This document shows positions 6,125 through 13,362 of a DNA stretch of 16,341 bases, piece by piece. The stretch's first letter is position 1; each line of letters begins with the position of its first letter. The notes below the pieces were generated by a model. It was not told the origin of the DNA, searched no databases, and saw nothing but the letters and a program-made list of their open reading frames with translations. A program made the translations under genes and the position numbers. Source of the stretch: B1SED10-75 sp964636865 (lineage in GTDB: Bacteria > Bacillota > Dethiobacteria > DTU022 > PWGO01); the NCBI GenBank assembly GCA_964636865.1, contig CAZWVJ010000034.1, positions 1-16,341 of the forward strand, written 5' to 3'.

Positions 6125-8083
6125 CTACTTGCCATCTGCCCAGGAGGATTCCCGGGGGTCGGCGGCTCCGAGGATTTTTCCCGATTCCCCGTCTTTCATG
6201 GTCAGGCAAACCGAACCCATCTCATAATACCATTTTGCAGATTTTTCCACCTCATACCCCATCTGCTCTAATTCCTCTGCCAATTGTGCATAAAGAGGGG
6301 CTTCCAGTTCGATGACTCCCGGTTTATAAGTATGGGGTGAGAAGGAGTCGGGGAAATTGTGCGTGCGGAAACGAGGCGCATCAATTGCTTCCTGGGGATC
6401 CATTCCAAATACCACAATGTTAAGGAAGACCTGCACCATGGCCTGGGGCTGCATATCTCCACCGGGGGTGCCAAAGCTCATGAACAGGTCCCCTTCTTTG
6501 AGGACCATGCCGGGATTGGGGGTGAGACGGGGGCGCTTGCCCGGCTCCAAAGCCGCCGGGTGCTCGGGGTCCAGGCGGAATTGGATCATGCGGTTTCCCA
6601 GAATCATACCGGTGCCGGGGACCATGGGTGTGAGGGGAAAGTCACTGGGGGTAAGGGAGATGGCGTTTCCCTCATCATCTATAACGCTCAGGTAGGTAGT
6701 ATCGAGATGCCTTTCCGCATTTATATTGCCGTTGGCGGCGGGCGGCTCTATCTGTTCCAGGTGGGATTTGCTTTCATTTTCCCCTCCGGATGAATCCTGA
6801 TAGGCCCATGGATCTCCCGGTTCGGGCATCTCACCATAAGCCCGGTGGGGTGTCATATCCCGGCGGCGGTCTGCGGCGTAATTGGAGCTGAGGAGGCCTT
6901 CTATGGGAACATCTACGAAGAGGGGGTCTCCAAAATAGGCTTCTCGGTCGGCCATGGCCAGTTCCAGAGCTTGCAGAACGGTGTGGACGTATGCGGGAGA
7001 GTTATGCCCCATCTCCTTTAAGTCAATGTCTTCCAGGAACTGCATGGTCATAGGAACTACCGCGCCCTGGTTCCAGGTATCGTTGGCATAAATGGTGTAA
7101 GGGCCGTATTCGCCGGAAACCGAGTCTTCCCAGCGGCCCCGGAACTGGGAGAGGTCTTCATGGGTGAAGAGGCCGCCTTCATTTTGATGGAATTCCACGA
7201 TGGTGTCGGCAATGGGTCCTTCATAGAAATGATCACGGACTGCTTGCAAAGCTTCGGACCTGCTTGCCCCTTCCTGCAAGGCATCCTGTTCCGCATCAGC
7301 CATGGAGCGGAGAGTTGAGGCCAGGTCTTCCTGGATAAACCTCTCTTTGTGGTGCAGGGGTCTCCACCACTGGCCGTCCAGATAAATCTCGGCGTTATAG
7401 GGCATGATGCGGGAAAATACATACCTTTCAATGATGTCAAAGTCCATGTAGTTTAACATGGCCTGATCTACCGGGAAGCCTTCCTCAGCCAGGCGGATTG
7501 CCGCGGCGCTGATTTCGGAAAAGCTTTTGGTGCCGTGGCGATCCAGGATAGCCACGATGGCATCGGGGGAGGCGGGGATGAGCTGGGAAAGGATGCTCAT
7601 TTCAGGCATCACCCGCTCTTCCCCGGAAAGGAAGTAGTCGAGATTGGCCAGGGACTTTAAAAATCCCTTGCGGGTAAACATGTCGCGGCGGGATTGAAAA
7701 AGTTCAATGTTTGCCGCAGCCGGAGCCGTGCCCAACCCGGAGTAGCTGGCTACTTCGCCGGTAGAGCTGTCATATATGAGGGTGGGCGCTACCCCCGCAA
7801 AACCGGCGGGGGCAGGATAGGTGACATTCAGGGCCAGCAAGGCCGCCATTCCGGCATCAAACGCATTGCCCCCGGCTTCCAAAATATCCACTGCGGCGGC
7901 GGTTCCCCATTTGGTGCCGGTAGAGACCATGAACTGCTCCCCCTCCACCGTGGAGCGAGAAACATGATAGGGATCATCAAATTCCATCTGTTCGCGAGGT
8001 CCCGTGGGCAAGAACAGGTAAGTAATCCCCAGGGCCAAAACGAGGATGAGGAGCAGTATGGCTGCTGTTTTCCATTTTTTCAA
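6125..8083 (-). CDS. gamma-glutamyltransferase-family protein, membrane-anchored
   Basis: A 652-residue Ntn-hydrolase-type enzyme. The preferred start is TTG at 8083, with GGAGG 9 bases upstream, giving a clean N-terminus MKKWKT followed by a hydrophobic stretch to about residue 25 (signal anchor), so the enzyme acts outside the membrane; a GTG at 8116 has no good ribosome site. Family features are GTKWGTAAAVDILEAGGNAFDA, PAGFAGVAPT, the autoprocessing region DTTYLSVIDDEGNAISLT with the putative nucleophile Thr462, PGKRPRLTPNPG, and GTPGGDMQPQ. The family cleaves glutathione or other gamma-glutamyl compounds. The usual TTH is TTY here and the protein is longer than the common 530-580 residues, so substrate and activity are uncertain. 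It follows the GPH symporter gene in the same direction, with a repeat cluster between. Confidence 0.9.
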   Translation of the reverse strand: MKKWKTAAILLLILVLALGITYLFLPTGPREQMEFDDPYHVSRSTVEGEQFMVSTGTKWGTAAAVDILEAGGNAFDAGMAALLALNVTYPAPAGFAGVAPTLIYDSSTGEVASYSGLGTAPAAANIELFQSRRDMFTRKGFLKSLANLDYFLSGEERVMPEMSILSQLIPASPDAIVAILDRHGTKSFSEISAAAIRLAEEGFPVDQAMLNYMDFDIIERYVFSRIMPYNAEIYLDGQWWRPLHHKERFIQEDLASTLRSMADAEQDALQEGASRSEALQAVRDHFYEGPIADTIVEFHQNEGGLFTHEDLSQFRGRWEDSVSGEYGPYTIYANDTWNQGAVVPMTMQFLEDIDLKEMGHNSPAYVHTVLQALELAMADREAYFGDPLFVDVPIEGLLSSNYAADRRRDMTPHRAYGEMPEPGDPWAYQDSSGGENESKSHLEQIEPPAANGNINAERHLDTTYLSVIDDEGNAISLTPSDFPLTPMVPGTGMILGNRMIQFRLDPEHPAALEPGKRPRLTPNPGMVLKEGDLFMSFGTPGGDMQPQAMVQVFLNIVVFGMDPQEAIDAPRFRTHNFPDSFSPHTYKPGVIELEAPLYAQLAEELEQMGYEVEKSAKWYYEMGSVCLTMKDGESGKILGAADPRESSWADGK

Positions 8084-8150
8084 GGTTGGCCACCTCCCGG
8101 TAAGTGAGTAGTTCACTGGAGCTCACTAAAATGTTCCGCTTCAAAACAGC

Positions 8151-8177
8151 GTAGCAGGGGGACGGGGTACTTGCTAC
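8151..8177 (+). repeat. class I hairpin repeat
   Basis: Same sequence as the unit at 5912: GTAGCAGG paired with CTTGCTAC around GGGACGGGGTA. It lies upstream of the gamma-glutamyltransferase start and downstream of the symporter stop. Confidence 0.9.
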
Positions 8178-8194
8178 GTGCACCACCCCCCTGT

Positions 8195-8221
8195 GTAGCA
8201 AAGGGACGGGGTACTTGCTAC
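8195..8221 (+). repeat. class I hairpin repeat with altered arm
   Basis: GTAGCAA pairs with TTGCTAC, so the seventh stem position is A-T where the 14416, 14445 and 16128 copies have G-C. It is followed by the linker atatgtgaggggcga, identical to that after the 5912 unit. Confidence 0.9.
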
Positions 8222-8236
8222 ATATGTGAGGGGCGA

Positions 8237-8266
8237 GGTGCAAAAAGGAACCGTCCCCTTAGCACC
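8237..8266 (+). repeat. class II hairpin repeat
   Basis: GGTGC pairs with GCACC; core AACCGTCCCC. Followed by the linker agacatattttggtaaaa and another class II copy. Confidence 0.88.
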
Positions 8267-8284
8267 AGACATATTTTGGTAAAA

Positions 8285-8315
8285 GGTGTCAAAAGGAACC
8301 GTCCCCTATTGCACC
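8285..8315 (+). repeat. class II hairpin repeat
   Basis: GGTGTCAAAAGG start, core AACCGTCCCC, TATTGCACC end. Identical to 5954 and 16297. It is followed by a pyrimidine tract and lies 42 bases from the symporter stop. Confidence 0.88.
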
Positions 8316-8357
8316 TCCTCCTCCTCCCCCCCCTTAACTGTCCGACGCACCGGGCAA

Positions 8358-9710
8358 TTATTGAAAATCTTCGGCCCTTTCTTCCGTATAGAAATAGTAA
8401 AATAACATGGAAATTGCGAAGGAAATCATGGCCACTATGGTGGTGGCATAAACTCCTGTCTGTTCCACTCCTTCCGGATCAGCCACTATGCTCTCGGCCA
8501 GGGGGACGTCGCCACCCATGACCAGCACAATAGGTAATATGGCTATGGCAAGCATAAAAGCCAGCTTTAAAAAGAAACCCTGCATTCCGAACATCATGCC
8601 TTCTATGTTTTCGCCGCGCTTGATGGTATTTACGGCGCTGATCTCGCTGAGCATGGCCGGCGGGAATATGAAAGCCGCTCCCGAAATGGGAATGCCGGTG
8701 AGGAGAAAAGCTATAAATCCTGCATCGGCAGGCAATATCCTATCCACATTGAACAGGACCACACAGAAAACTATGAGTAACATTAAAGACCACAGCATGG
8801 GCTTGCGGTATCCGATCCTTTTACAAAGGCGGTTTACCGGATAAAAGAAGATGGCGGCACTGCCAAAGAGGAGGGCGGAAGCGACGGTGATATAAAATTC
8901 GCCATAGCCCATGATTTCTACTACGTAGTAGTTCACCGAAGAGCGCAGGATGTTGAATCCCAGGAAGAAAAACACAAAGCCGATAAAATAATGCCACAAA
9001 TTCCGGTTCCCCTTTAATGATTTCAAAGATTCCATCAGGGGTGTGTCGCTCTTCTTGCCTCCGGAATATTTGCGCTCCTTCACCGTAAAAGTGGTGATCA
9101 TAATCCCCACGATGACAATCCCGCTCATGAGCATGACCATGTATCTTATTCCCTGTTCCCCTCCGCTGAAGGCGGCAATAAGGGCACCGGGAGCAATCAT
9201 GGCAATGGCGGTGTACAATAGCCGGAATACGGACTGCCAGGTAGCCAGGTTCAACCGATCCTCCATGTTCTGGGCAAGTTCCGGTATGAGGGCGTTGTAA
9301 GGGGCTCCTACTATGGTGTAAAATACGAAAAACAAACTCCCCATACCTGCGAGGTAAATGAAGGGGGTAATTGTCTCCACGGGGCTAACGGGATAGAATA
9401 AGGCTATGGTGGTAACTGCCAGCGGTATTGCGCCCAGCCCGATGAAGGGGATTCTTCTTCCCCAGGGGGAATCTACTTTGTCTGACCAGTAGCCTACCAG
9501 GGGGTCGGCTATCATATCAACGAGCCTGGCTATAACCAGGGCCAGGGCTATGTATACGGCGGGGAGTATGGGTGATAGGCCCTCCGCATCCGCCGGGGGG
9601 AGATAGAAGTATAAAACCCACTGCACAAAAATCTGGTCCACGATGGCATAGCTAACCCCGATACCATACAATATCTGAATCGACGTGGGGATTCCCTTTA
9701 CTTTTTCCAT
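8358..9710 (-). CDS. MFS transporter, GPH/MelB-type cation symporter family
   Basis: A polytopic inner-membrane protein of about 450 residues with roughly twelve hydrophobic segments. The loop DPLVGYWSDKVDSPWGRRIPFI, about 60-80 residues in, is the signature of the glycoside-pentoside-hexuronide symporter family (MelB-like, MFS_2): D-P-x-x-G-x-x-S-D and S-x-x-G-R-R-x-P. Typical members use a sodium or proton gradient to take up sugars or sugar acids; many related clostridial proteins have no known substrate. The ATG at 9710 is preferred because AAGGAG lies 11 bases upstream; the ATG at 9752 has no ribosome site and adds a hydrophilic 14-residue tail. The gamma-glutamyltransferase gene follows 274 bases downstream across a repeat cluster. 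Confidence 0.9.
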   Translation of the reverse strand: MEKVKGIPTSIQILYGIGVSYAIVDQIFVQWVLYFYLPPADAEGLSPILPAVYIALALVIARLVDMIADPLVGYWSDKVDSPWGRRIPFIGLGAIPLAVTTIALFYPVSPVETITPFIYLAGMGSLFFVFYTIVGAPYNALIPELAQNMEDRLNLATWQSVFRLLYTAIAMIAPGALIAAFSGGEQGIRYMVMLMSGIVIVGIMITTFTVKERKYSGGKKSDTPLMESLKSLKGNRNLWHYFIGFVFFFLGFNILRSSVNYYVVEIMGYGEFYITVASALLFGSAAIFFYPVNRLCKRIGYRKPMLWSLMLLIVFCVVLFNVDRILPADAGFIAFLLTGIPISGAAFIFPPAMLSEISAVNTIKRGENIEGMMFGMQGFFLKLAFMLAIAILPIVLVMGGDVPLAESIVADPEGVEQTGVYATTIVAMISFAISMLFYYFYTEERAEDFQ

Positions 9711-9737
9711 TCCGGCTTCATCTCCTTTGGCATTATT

Positions 9738-9752
9738 ATGATCTGTGATCAT
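9738..9752. promoter_or_regulatory. palindrome in the symporter leader
   Basis: ATGATC-TGT-GATCAT has 6-base arms and a 3-base centre. It lies between AT-rich -10-like sequence (TATAAT twice at 9762-9772 on the minus strand) and the chosen ATG, so it could be an operator. No good -35 box accompanies it. Confidence 0.35.
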
Positions 9753-9918
9753 GGTTATTGTATTATATTATATAAAAGGAAAGGCAAAATTCTTTTTCGT
9801 GCTTGTGTTTTTATTAATTCTACATATTCCTATCTTTTTCCCTTTCTTGAGAATTAAATATGGAGAAAAATTAATTGGGAAATGAGGAGGGGAGGAGAGG
9901 GGAAGGTTATAGCAGGGG

Positions 9919-9943
9919 GTAGCAGATGGGGACGGGGTGCTAC
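9919..9943 (+). repeat. class I hairpin repeat, short variant
   Basis: GTAGCA (9919-9924) and TGCTAC (9938-9943) enclose GATGGGGACGGGG. It is 25 bases rather than 27 and follows a purine-rich tract (about 9882-9906). It lies just upstream of the PP2C promoter. Confidence 0.82.
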
Positions 9944-9953
9944 GTAAGGAAAA

Positions 9954-9983
9954 TTGCACAGGGGTTGGGGTTGCCGTTATACT
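9954..9983 (+). promoter_or_regulatory. candidate promoter of the PP2C gene
   Basis: TTGCAC (9954-9959), 18 bases, TATACT (9978-9983). The -10 is good, the -35 is weak. Distance to the TTG start at 10051 is about 60 bases. Confidence 0.45.
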
Positions 9984-10050
9984 ATAGGGTAAAGGGTCTG
10001 ATAATAATATCCGTGGTTAGAAAATGGAGTGCGGGAAAGGAGATGGGTTA

Positions 10051-10878
10051 TTGAATATTAGCTACGGCGTCAGTTCAGAGGTGGGGCCGCGCTGGAGGAT
10101 GGAGGATGCCCACCGGGTGGTAAAGGATTCGGAGCTCGGTGTTTTCGGGGCTGAAGTTTTTGACGGCCACATAGATGCTGCGGCAGCAGAAGTAGCTTCA
10201 GCCTTTTTGGCGGATTATTTTCTGAAGGAGTACCGCCGGGAGCAGGAAAAGCCTCCTTCTCAGCGCCGCTCCGTATCGGAGTTGATAAAGGATGCCTATC
10301 TGGCGGGCGACGCTCATATTACGCAAAATGGCATACACAGCGGCACTGCTGCGGCTTCCTTTTATATTATCGGAGAAACGTTTTGGGCCGCTAACGCGGG
10401 AGATGCCCGTATTGTTATGGGGGCCGGTCCAGAAGCCAGGGCTTTAACTGTGGACCACAGGCCCTCTCTGCCCTCGGAGAGGGAAAGAGTTGAAGCGCTG
10501 GGTGGCAGGGTTATTTCTTTCGACATTCCCCGGGTAGAAGGGGATCTCGCGTTGAGCCGGACGCTGGGCGATGTTCACCTCAAGCCTTTTGTCACCCCCA
10601 CGCCCAGGATTGCGGAAGGTTATCTGGGCAAGGAAAATGATTTTGTTATCGTGGCGTGCGATGGAATTTGGGACGTTCTTCCCCAGGAGGATGTGCTGAG
10701 TGTGGCCCGTAAGGCAGCATCCCCGGAGAAGGCGGCTAAAAGTATAATTATCGCGGCGCTGGAGGCGGGCAGTTTCGATAATATGACCGTCATAGTGTTA
10801 GATCTCCGGGATTACGTGAGCGGCCTCTCCCGGGAAAAAATGGAAATTGTTGAGGATAAAGACTGGGAGTTCAGTTAA
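10051..10878 (+). CDS. PP2C-family Ser/Thr protein phosphatase, eukaryote-like
   Basis: A 275-residue soluble metal-dependent phosphatase. Motifs in order: R14-x-x-M-E18-D19-A-H, V-F-D38-G-H, SGTAA, NAGDARIV, TVDHRP followed by ERERVEALGGRV, GDLALSRTLGDVHLKP, AC-D204-G-I-W-D, and D243-N-M-T-V-I-V. The aspartates are the expected metal ligands and R14 the phosphate-binding arginine. The R-x-x-M-E-D-A-H, ACDGIWD and LSRTLGD forms are close to eukaryotic PP2C rather than the usual bacterial Stp/RsbU types. The TTG at 10051 has AAAGGAG 8 bases upstream and begins at the conserved first strand; an ATG at 10024 has no ribosome site. No kinase gene is adjacent, so the target is unknown. Confidence 0.92.
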   Translation: MNISYGVSSEVGPRWRMEDAHRVVKDSELGVFGAEVFDGHIDAAAAEVASAFLADYFLKEYRREQEKPPSQRRSVSELIKDAYLAGDAHITQNGIHSGTAAASFYIIGETFWAANAGDARIVMGAGPEARALTVDHRPSLPSERERVEALGGRVISFDIPRVEGDLALSRTLGDVHLKPFVTPTPRIAEGYLGKENDFVIVACDGIWDVLPQEDVLSVARKAASPEKAAKSIIIAALEAGSFDNMTVIVLDLRDYVSGLSREKMEIVEDKDWEFS

Positions 10879-10941
10879 AGCTGCTTTATCCTTTTATGGG
10901 GTTTTTGTGTGGTTCTTTTGTTGTTTTTTTAAAGGAGAGGT

Positions 10942-10968
10942 GTAGCACGTACCCCGTCCCTCTGCTAC
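10942..10968 (-). repeat. class I hairpin repeat, opposite orientation
   Basis: Reverse orientation of the class I unit: GTAGCA, core TACCCCGTCCCT, TGCTAC. First of a tandem pair between two convergent genes. Confidence 0.88.
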
Positions 10969-10970
10969 GT

Positions 10971-10997
10971 GTAGCACGTACCCCGTCCCTCTGCTAC
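10971..10997 (-). repeat. class I hairpin repeat, opposite orientation
   Basis: Exact second copy of the preceding 27-base unit after two bases. It ends 4 bases before the stop codon of the leftward membrane-protein gene, in its 3' trailer. Confidence 0.88.
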
Positions 10998-11001
10998 ATG
11001 C

Positions 11002-11949
11002 CTATGTTTCCTCGTGCCGGGTGGAGCCCCTGGTTACCACCAAACCGGCGATTAACAGGACCAATCCGATAGCCGCGTAAATAAGGGAGTAATTAATTAT
11101 TAGACTCTGGGCATAATCCAGCACTTCAGGTAATAAAGGCGCTAAATCCTCCAGGAGGAAATGAATTTCGCCGTGTTCCGGCAGGCTCTCTACAAAGGAG
11201 GAGTCTTTTAAGCTTCCTTTCCGGGAAGATATAACCAGCATTGCTCCACCCAGGTAAGTAATACCCGAAGCCAGCAGCGAAGCCCCTACCCATTTGGCAC
11301 CACGGCCAAAGCCGGCCAGGTAGAATGCCAGTATTATTAACAGGGCGAGCACGATATAATAAAAGGCCAACGCGTATGAGCGGTAGTTCCGAATAAAGCT
11401 CATCCCCATTACGGCTTCTTCCTCCAGCTCTTCCGGATCATCAATTTGGGTCACTACGAGGGAATCGGGGAATTCCATCTCTTCCAAATACTCTATAACC
11501 AGTTCCTCAGTTAGCTCCATGTCTTCCAGTTCTTCCGGAGCTTGCTTATCCAGTTCCACGGTTAATTTATCTTTAAATATTTCCTGGCGGTCCTGCAGGT
11601 CAACCGTCAGGGTCAATTCTTCTTGTTCGCCCTTTAGAAATAAGACATATTCTGCGGCCACGTTTGACATCTGCTGCTTTATCCAGTTCTCATCAAAGGC
11701 TTCTTGCAGGGCAATATTTACAGCCGAGCCTTGTGCGCCTTCTTCTTCCGCTTTATCATACTCAATTCCCATCTGACTGAGCACGGCTTCTCGCACCGGC
11801 GAATAAATCTCTGTTTCTTCAATCACGGTATCATAAAATTGTTGCTCAAATATTGTATTTTCCACAGACAAACCAAACAGGCTGGCCCAGCCGGCAATTA
11901 AGACAGCAATAAAGATTACAATTAAACCGAAAAGATGTTTTTTCTCCAT
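11002..11949 (-). CDS. unknown membrane protein with acidic exposed domain
   Basis: A 315-residue protein I do not recognise. It has one hydrophobic segment near the N-terminus (about residues 5-25), then a long acidic, charged region (about 30-190, rich in E and D, for example EELEDMELTEELVIEYLEEME), then three further hydrophobic segments near 195-217, 223-245 and 285-305. The order suggests an extracytoplasmic domain held by a membrane bundle. The ATG at 11949 is preferred with AGGTG 9 bases upstream; a GTG at 11961 overlaps that site. It starts 20 bases after the stop of the LCP-family gene in the same direction, so the two are probably one operon and may act together at the cell envelope. 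Confidence 0.8.
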   Translation of the reverse strand: MEKKHLFGLIVIFIAVLIAGWASLFGLSVENTIFEQQFYDTVIEETEIYSPVREAVLSQMGIEYDKAEEEGAQGSAVNIALQEAFDENWIKQQMSNVAAEYVLFLKGEQEELTLTVDLQDRQEIFKDKLTVELDKQAPEELEDMELTEELVIEYLEEMEFPDSLVVTQIDDPEELEEEAVMGMSFIRNYRSYALAFYYIVLALLIILAFYLAGFGRGAKWVGASLLASGITYLGGAMLVISSRKGSLKDSSFVESLPEHGEIHFLLEDLAPLLPEVLDYAQSLIINYSLIYAAIGLVLLIAGLVVTRGSTRHEET

Positions 11950-11969
11950 AAACGTTAGCACCTACCCCT

Positions 11970-12893
11970 CTATGAAAAAAGATCTTCTATGATACTTTCA
12001 GTTTCCTCCATGTCAGGATCCAAATACCTTATATCGGCAGGTTCGTAAGGTTCCCCGGGGACAACTTCCATAACCACGTCGTCTTCTTCGATGCCCCTAA
12101 AATGCAGGGCCATACCCACTGCTTCAATGCCACCTATATCCGTATCTACATAATGCTGGATTGCCATCATGATGTAAAAATAGCTGTCGGGTGCTTTTTC
12201 CCTAGCCTTATCTTCGATCTTGCGGATCAAATCCTGATGACGTTCCACCCGGGGGATGTCCGGGCCCGGATGCTCGGGGTAATATGTGGTATAATCATAA
12301 GCCATGTCGCCATCCAAAATCTGGGTTCCTTCTTCGTGGATGTGAGGGCTGTAATTAACCAGCCCTGAAGGTACATCCATTTCCACCCCTTGCAAGAAGT
12401 TAACTATATCCCGGAAGGCAAAAAAGTTCATTCCGAAATAGTAATCGATGGAAACTCCCGTGAAATTTTCCAATGCTTCCTGCAAAAGTTCCGAACCTCC
12501 ATGTGAATGGGCATTCGCTATTCTATCCTTTCCTTCCCTGCCGGGAATTTCGGCATAGGTGTCGCGGGGCACGGAGAGGACGTGGGCTTTTTCTTCCTCC
12601 GGAAACACTTTAACCAGCGCAATCATGTCAGACCTGTCTGTGCCTTCTAAAATAGTTCCTTCTCCCAGTGCATCTTCGGTGCCCACTCCATATACCAAAA
12701 AGGTATAGGTATCCTTTTTCTCAAATACTTCGGTTTCCAGCTCTACATAAATATCTTCAGCAGAGCGGAGCAGATTACCCTGTAATGCATCCACACTCCT
12801 GAAGAACCCTAAAATGAAATAAATGGAAAAAATAAGAACGAGTAAAAGAATTATCACCGCCGCCACTGAAATCAAAGAATCCCTTTTTTCCAT
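11970..12893 (-). CDS. LCP (LytR-CpsA-Psr) family protein, divergent
   Basis: A 307-residue protein with a single N-terminal membrane anchor (about residues 8-30) and an extracytoplasmic LCP domain. LCP landmarks are TDRSDMIALV (85-93), VLSVPRDTYAEIPG (105-118), KDRIANAHSHGG (122-133), FTGVSIDYYFGMNFFAFRDIVNFLQGVEMDV and DIPRVERHQDLI (212-223). The family transfers undecaprenyl-linked glycopolymers to peptidoglycan. The usual arginine after ALxY is absent (DYTTYY) and GGV is QGV, so the active site is atypical. The ATG at 12893 follows AGGGGGG by about 8 bases. A good promoter lies upstream, with direct repeats in the leader, and an unknown membrane protein gene follows. Confidence 0.88.
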   Translation of the reverse strand: MEKRDSLISVAAVIILLLVLIFSIYFILGFFRSVDALQGNLLRSAEDIYVELETEVFEKKDTYTFLVYGVGTEDALGEGTILEGTDRSDMIALVKVFPEEEKAHVLSVPRDTYAEIPGREGKDRIANAHSHGGSELLQEALENFTGVSIDYYFGMNFFAFRDIVNFLQGVEMDVPSGLVNYSPHIHEEGTQILDGDMAYDYTTYYPEHPGPDIPRVERHQDLIRKIEDKAREKAPDSYFYIMMAIQHYVDTDIGGIEAVGMALHFRGIEEDDVVMEVVPGEPYEPADIRYLDPDMEETESIIEDLFS

Positions 12894-12908
12894 CCCTGAT
12901 ACCCCCCT

Positions 12909-12971
12909 GGAATAACTTCCTTCTGAAATAACTTATATACGAATTAACTTTTTCATGAATTAACTATCTCA
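12909..12971 (-). repeat. four direct repeats of about 16 bases in the LCP leader
   Basis: Units begin at 12909, 12924, 12940 and 12956, each starting GAATAACT, GAAATAACT or GAATTAACT on the plus strand, with period 15-16. They occupy the predicted 5' leader of the LCP mRNA between its -10 box and start codon. An inverted AGTTATTT copy lies at about 12989. Confidence 0.7.
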
Positions 12972-12975
12972 AACA

Positions 12976-13004
12976 AATATACTGTTGTGAGTTATTTAAG
13001 ACAA
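12976..13004 (-). promoter_or_regulatory. promoter of the LCP operon
   Basis: On the minus strand TTGTCT (12999-13004), a 17-base spacer and TATATT (12976-12981). Transcription would start near 12969, at the edge of the direct-repeat array. Confidence 0.6.
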
Positions 13005-13118
13005 ACTTTTGAATATACTTCTGTAAAAAAATTATTATCCCTGCTAATTTGTCCATTTTTTTTGAAAAAATTTTCATGATCTGACAGATATAGAAAGTAA
13101 AATTGCTCCGGCCCGGCC

Positions 13119-13163
13119 GAGCTGCATAACCTCAAACTGCATAACCTCGAGCTGCATAACTTT
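13119..13163 (+). repeat. three tandem 15-base repeats
   Basis: Units at 13119, 13134 and 13149 read GAGCTGCATAACCTC, AAACTGCATAACCTC and GAGCTGCATAACTTT. The shared core is CTGCATAAC at exact 15-base spacing. It lies in the 470-base gap between the divergent LCP and PAP2 genes. The rest of that gap is AT-rich, holds the two outward promoters and shows no gene. Confidence 0.85.
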
Positions 13164-13291
13164 AAGATTTATTTCGATAAAAAGAAATAATTTCCTTCTA
13201 TCTATTAGAATGAAGCCATCAATAACCCAAAACCCAAAGCAAAAAAAGCGTTGCCTTCATGCATGTATTCTATGCCCAAAGGCTTCCTTAA

Positions 13292-13320
13292 TTGCCATAA
13301 ATGAAATTAGCAGATATAAT
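13292..13320 (+). promoter_or_regulatory. sigma-A promoter of the PAP2 gene
   Basis: TTGCCA (13292-13297), 17-base spacer, perfect TATAAT (13315-13320). The start codon is 43 bases downstream. Confidence 0.78.
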
Positions 13321-13362
13321 AATTATATTAGCAATACATCAATTTGAAAGGAGACTCTCCGC

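Noticed and set aside
7057..7440. Leftward frame of 127 codons in the gamma-glutamyltransferase region
   Set aside because: Alternative frame inside a strongly supported coding region; composition unlike a real protein.
8171..8521. Rightward open frame of 116 codons across the repeat cluster (with similar ones at 5978-6271, 6042-6227, 14388-14576 and 16116-16334)
   Set aside because: These frames are translations of the hairpin repeats (peptides such as KRNRPL or KEPSPLA). They have no ribosome site and overlap real genes or lie in non-coding gaps.
8488..8844. Rightward frame of 118 codons opposite the symporter gene
   Set aside because: Antisense shadow of the transporter; no supporting signals.
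9768..9959. Leftward 63-codon frame between the symporter and PP2C genes
   Set aside because: Runs through the purine-rich tract and a hairpin repeat, is low-complexity, and has no ribosome site.
10878..10940. Intrinsic terminator after the PP2C gene
   Set aside because: There are T-rich stretches and a 5-base TAAAG/CTTTA stem, but the stem is too short and AT-rich and is not followed directly by a T-run.
13080..13163. Replication origin or plasmid iterons
   Set aside because: Only three short direct repeats, with no replication initiator gene or DnaA-box cluster seen nearby.
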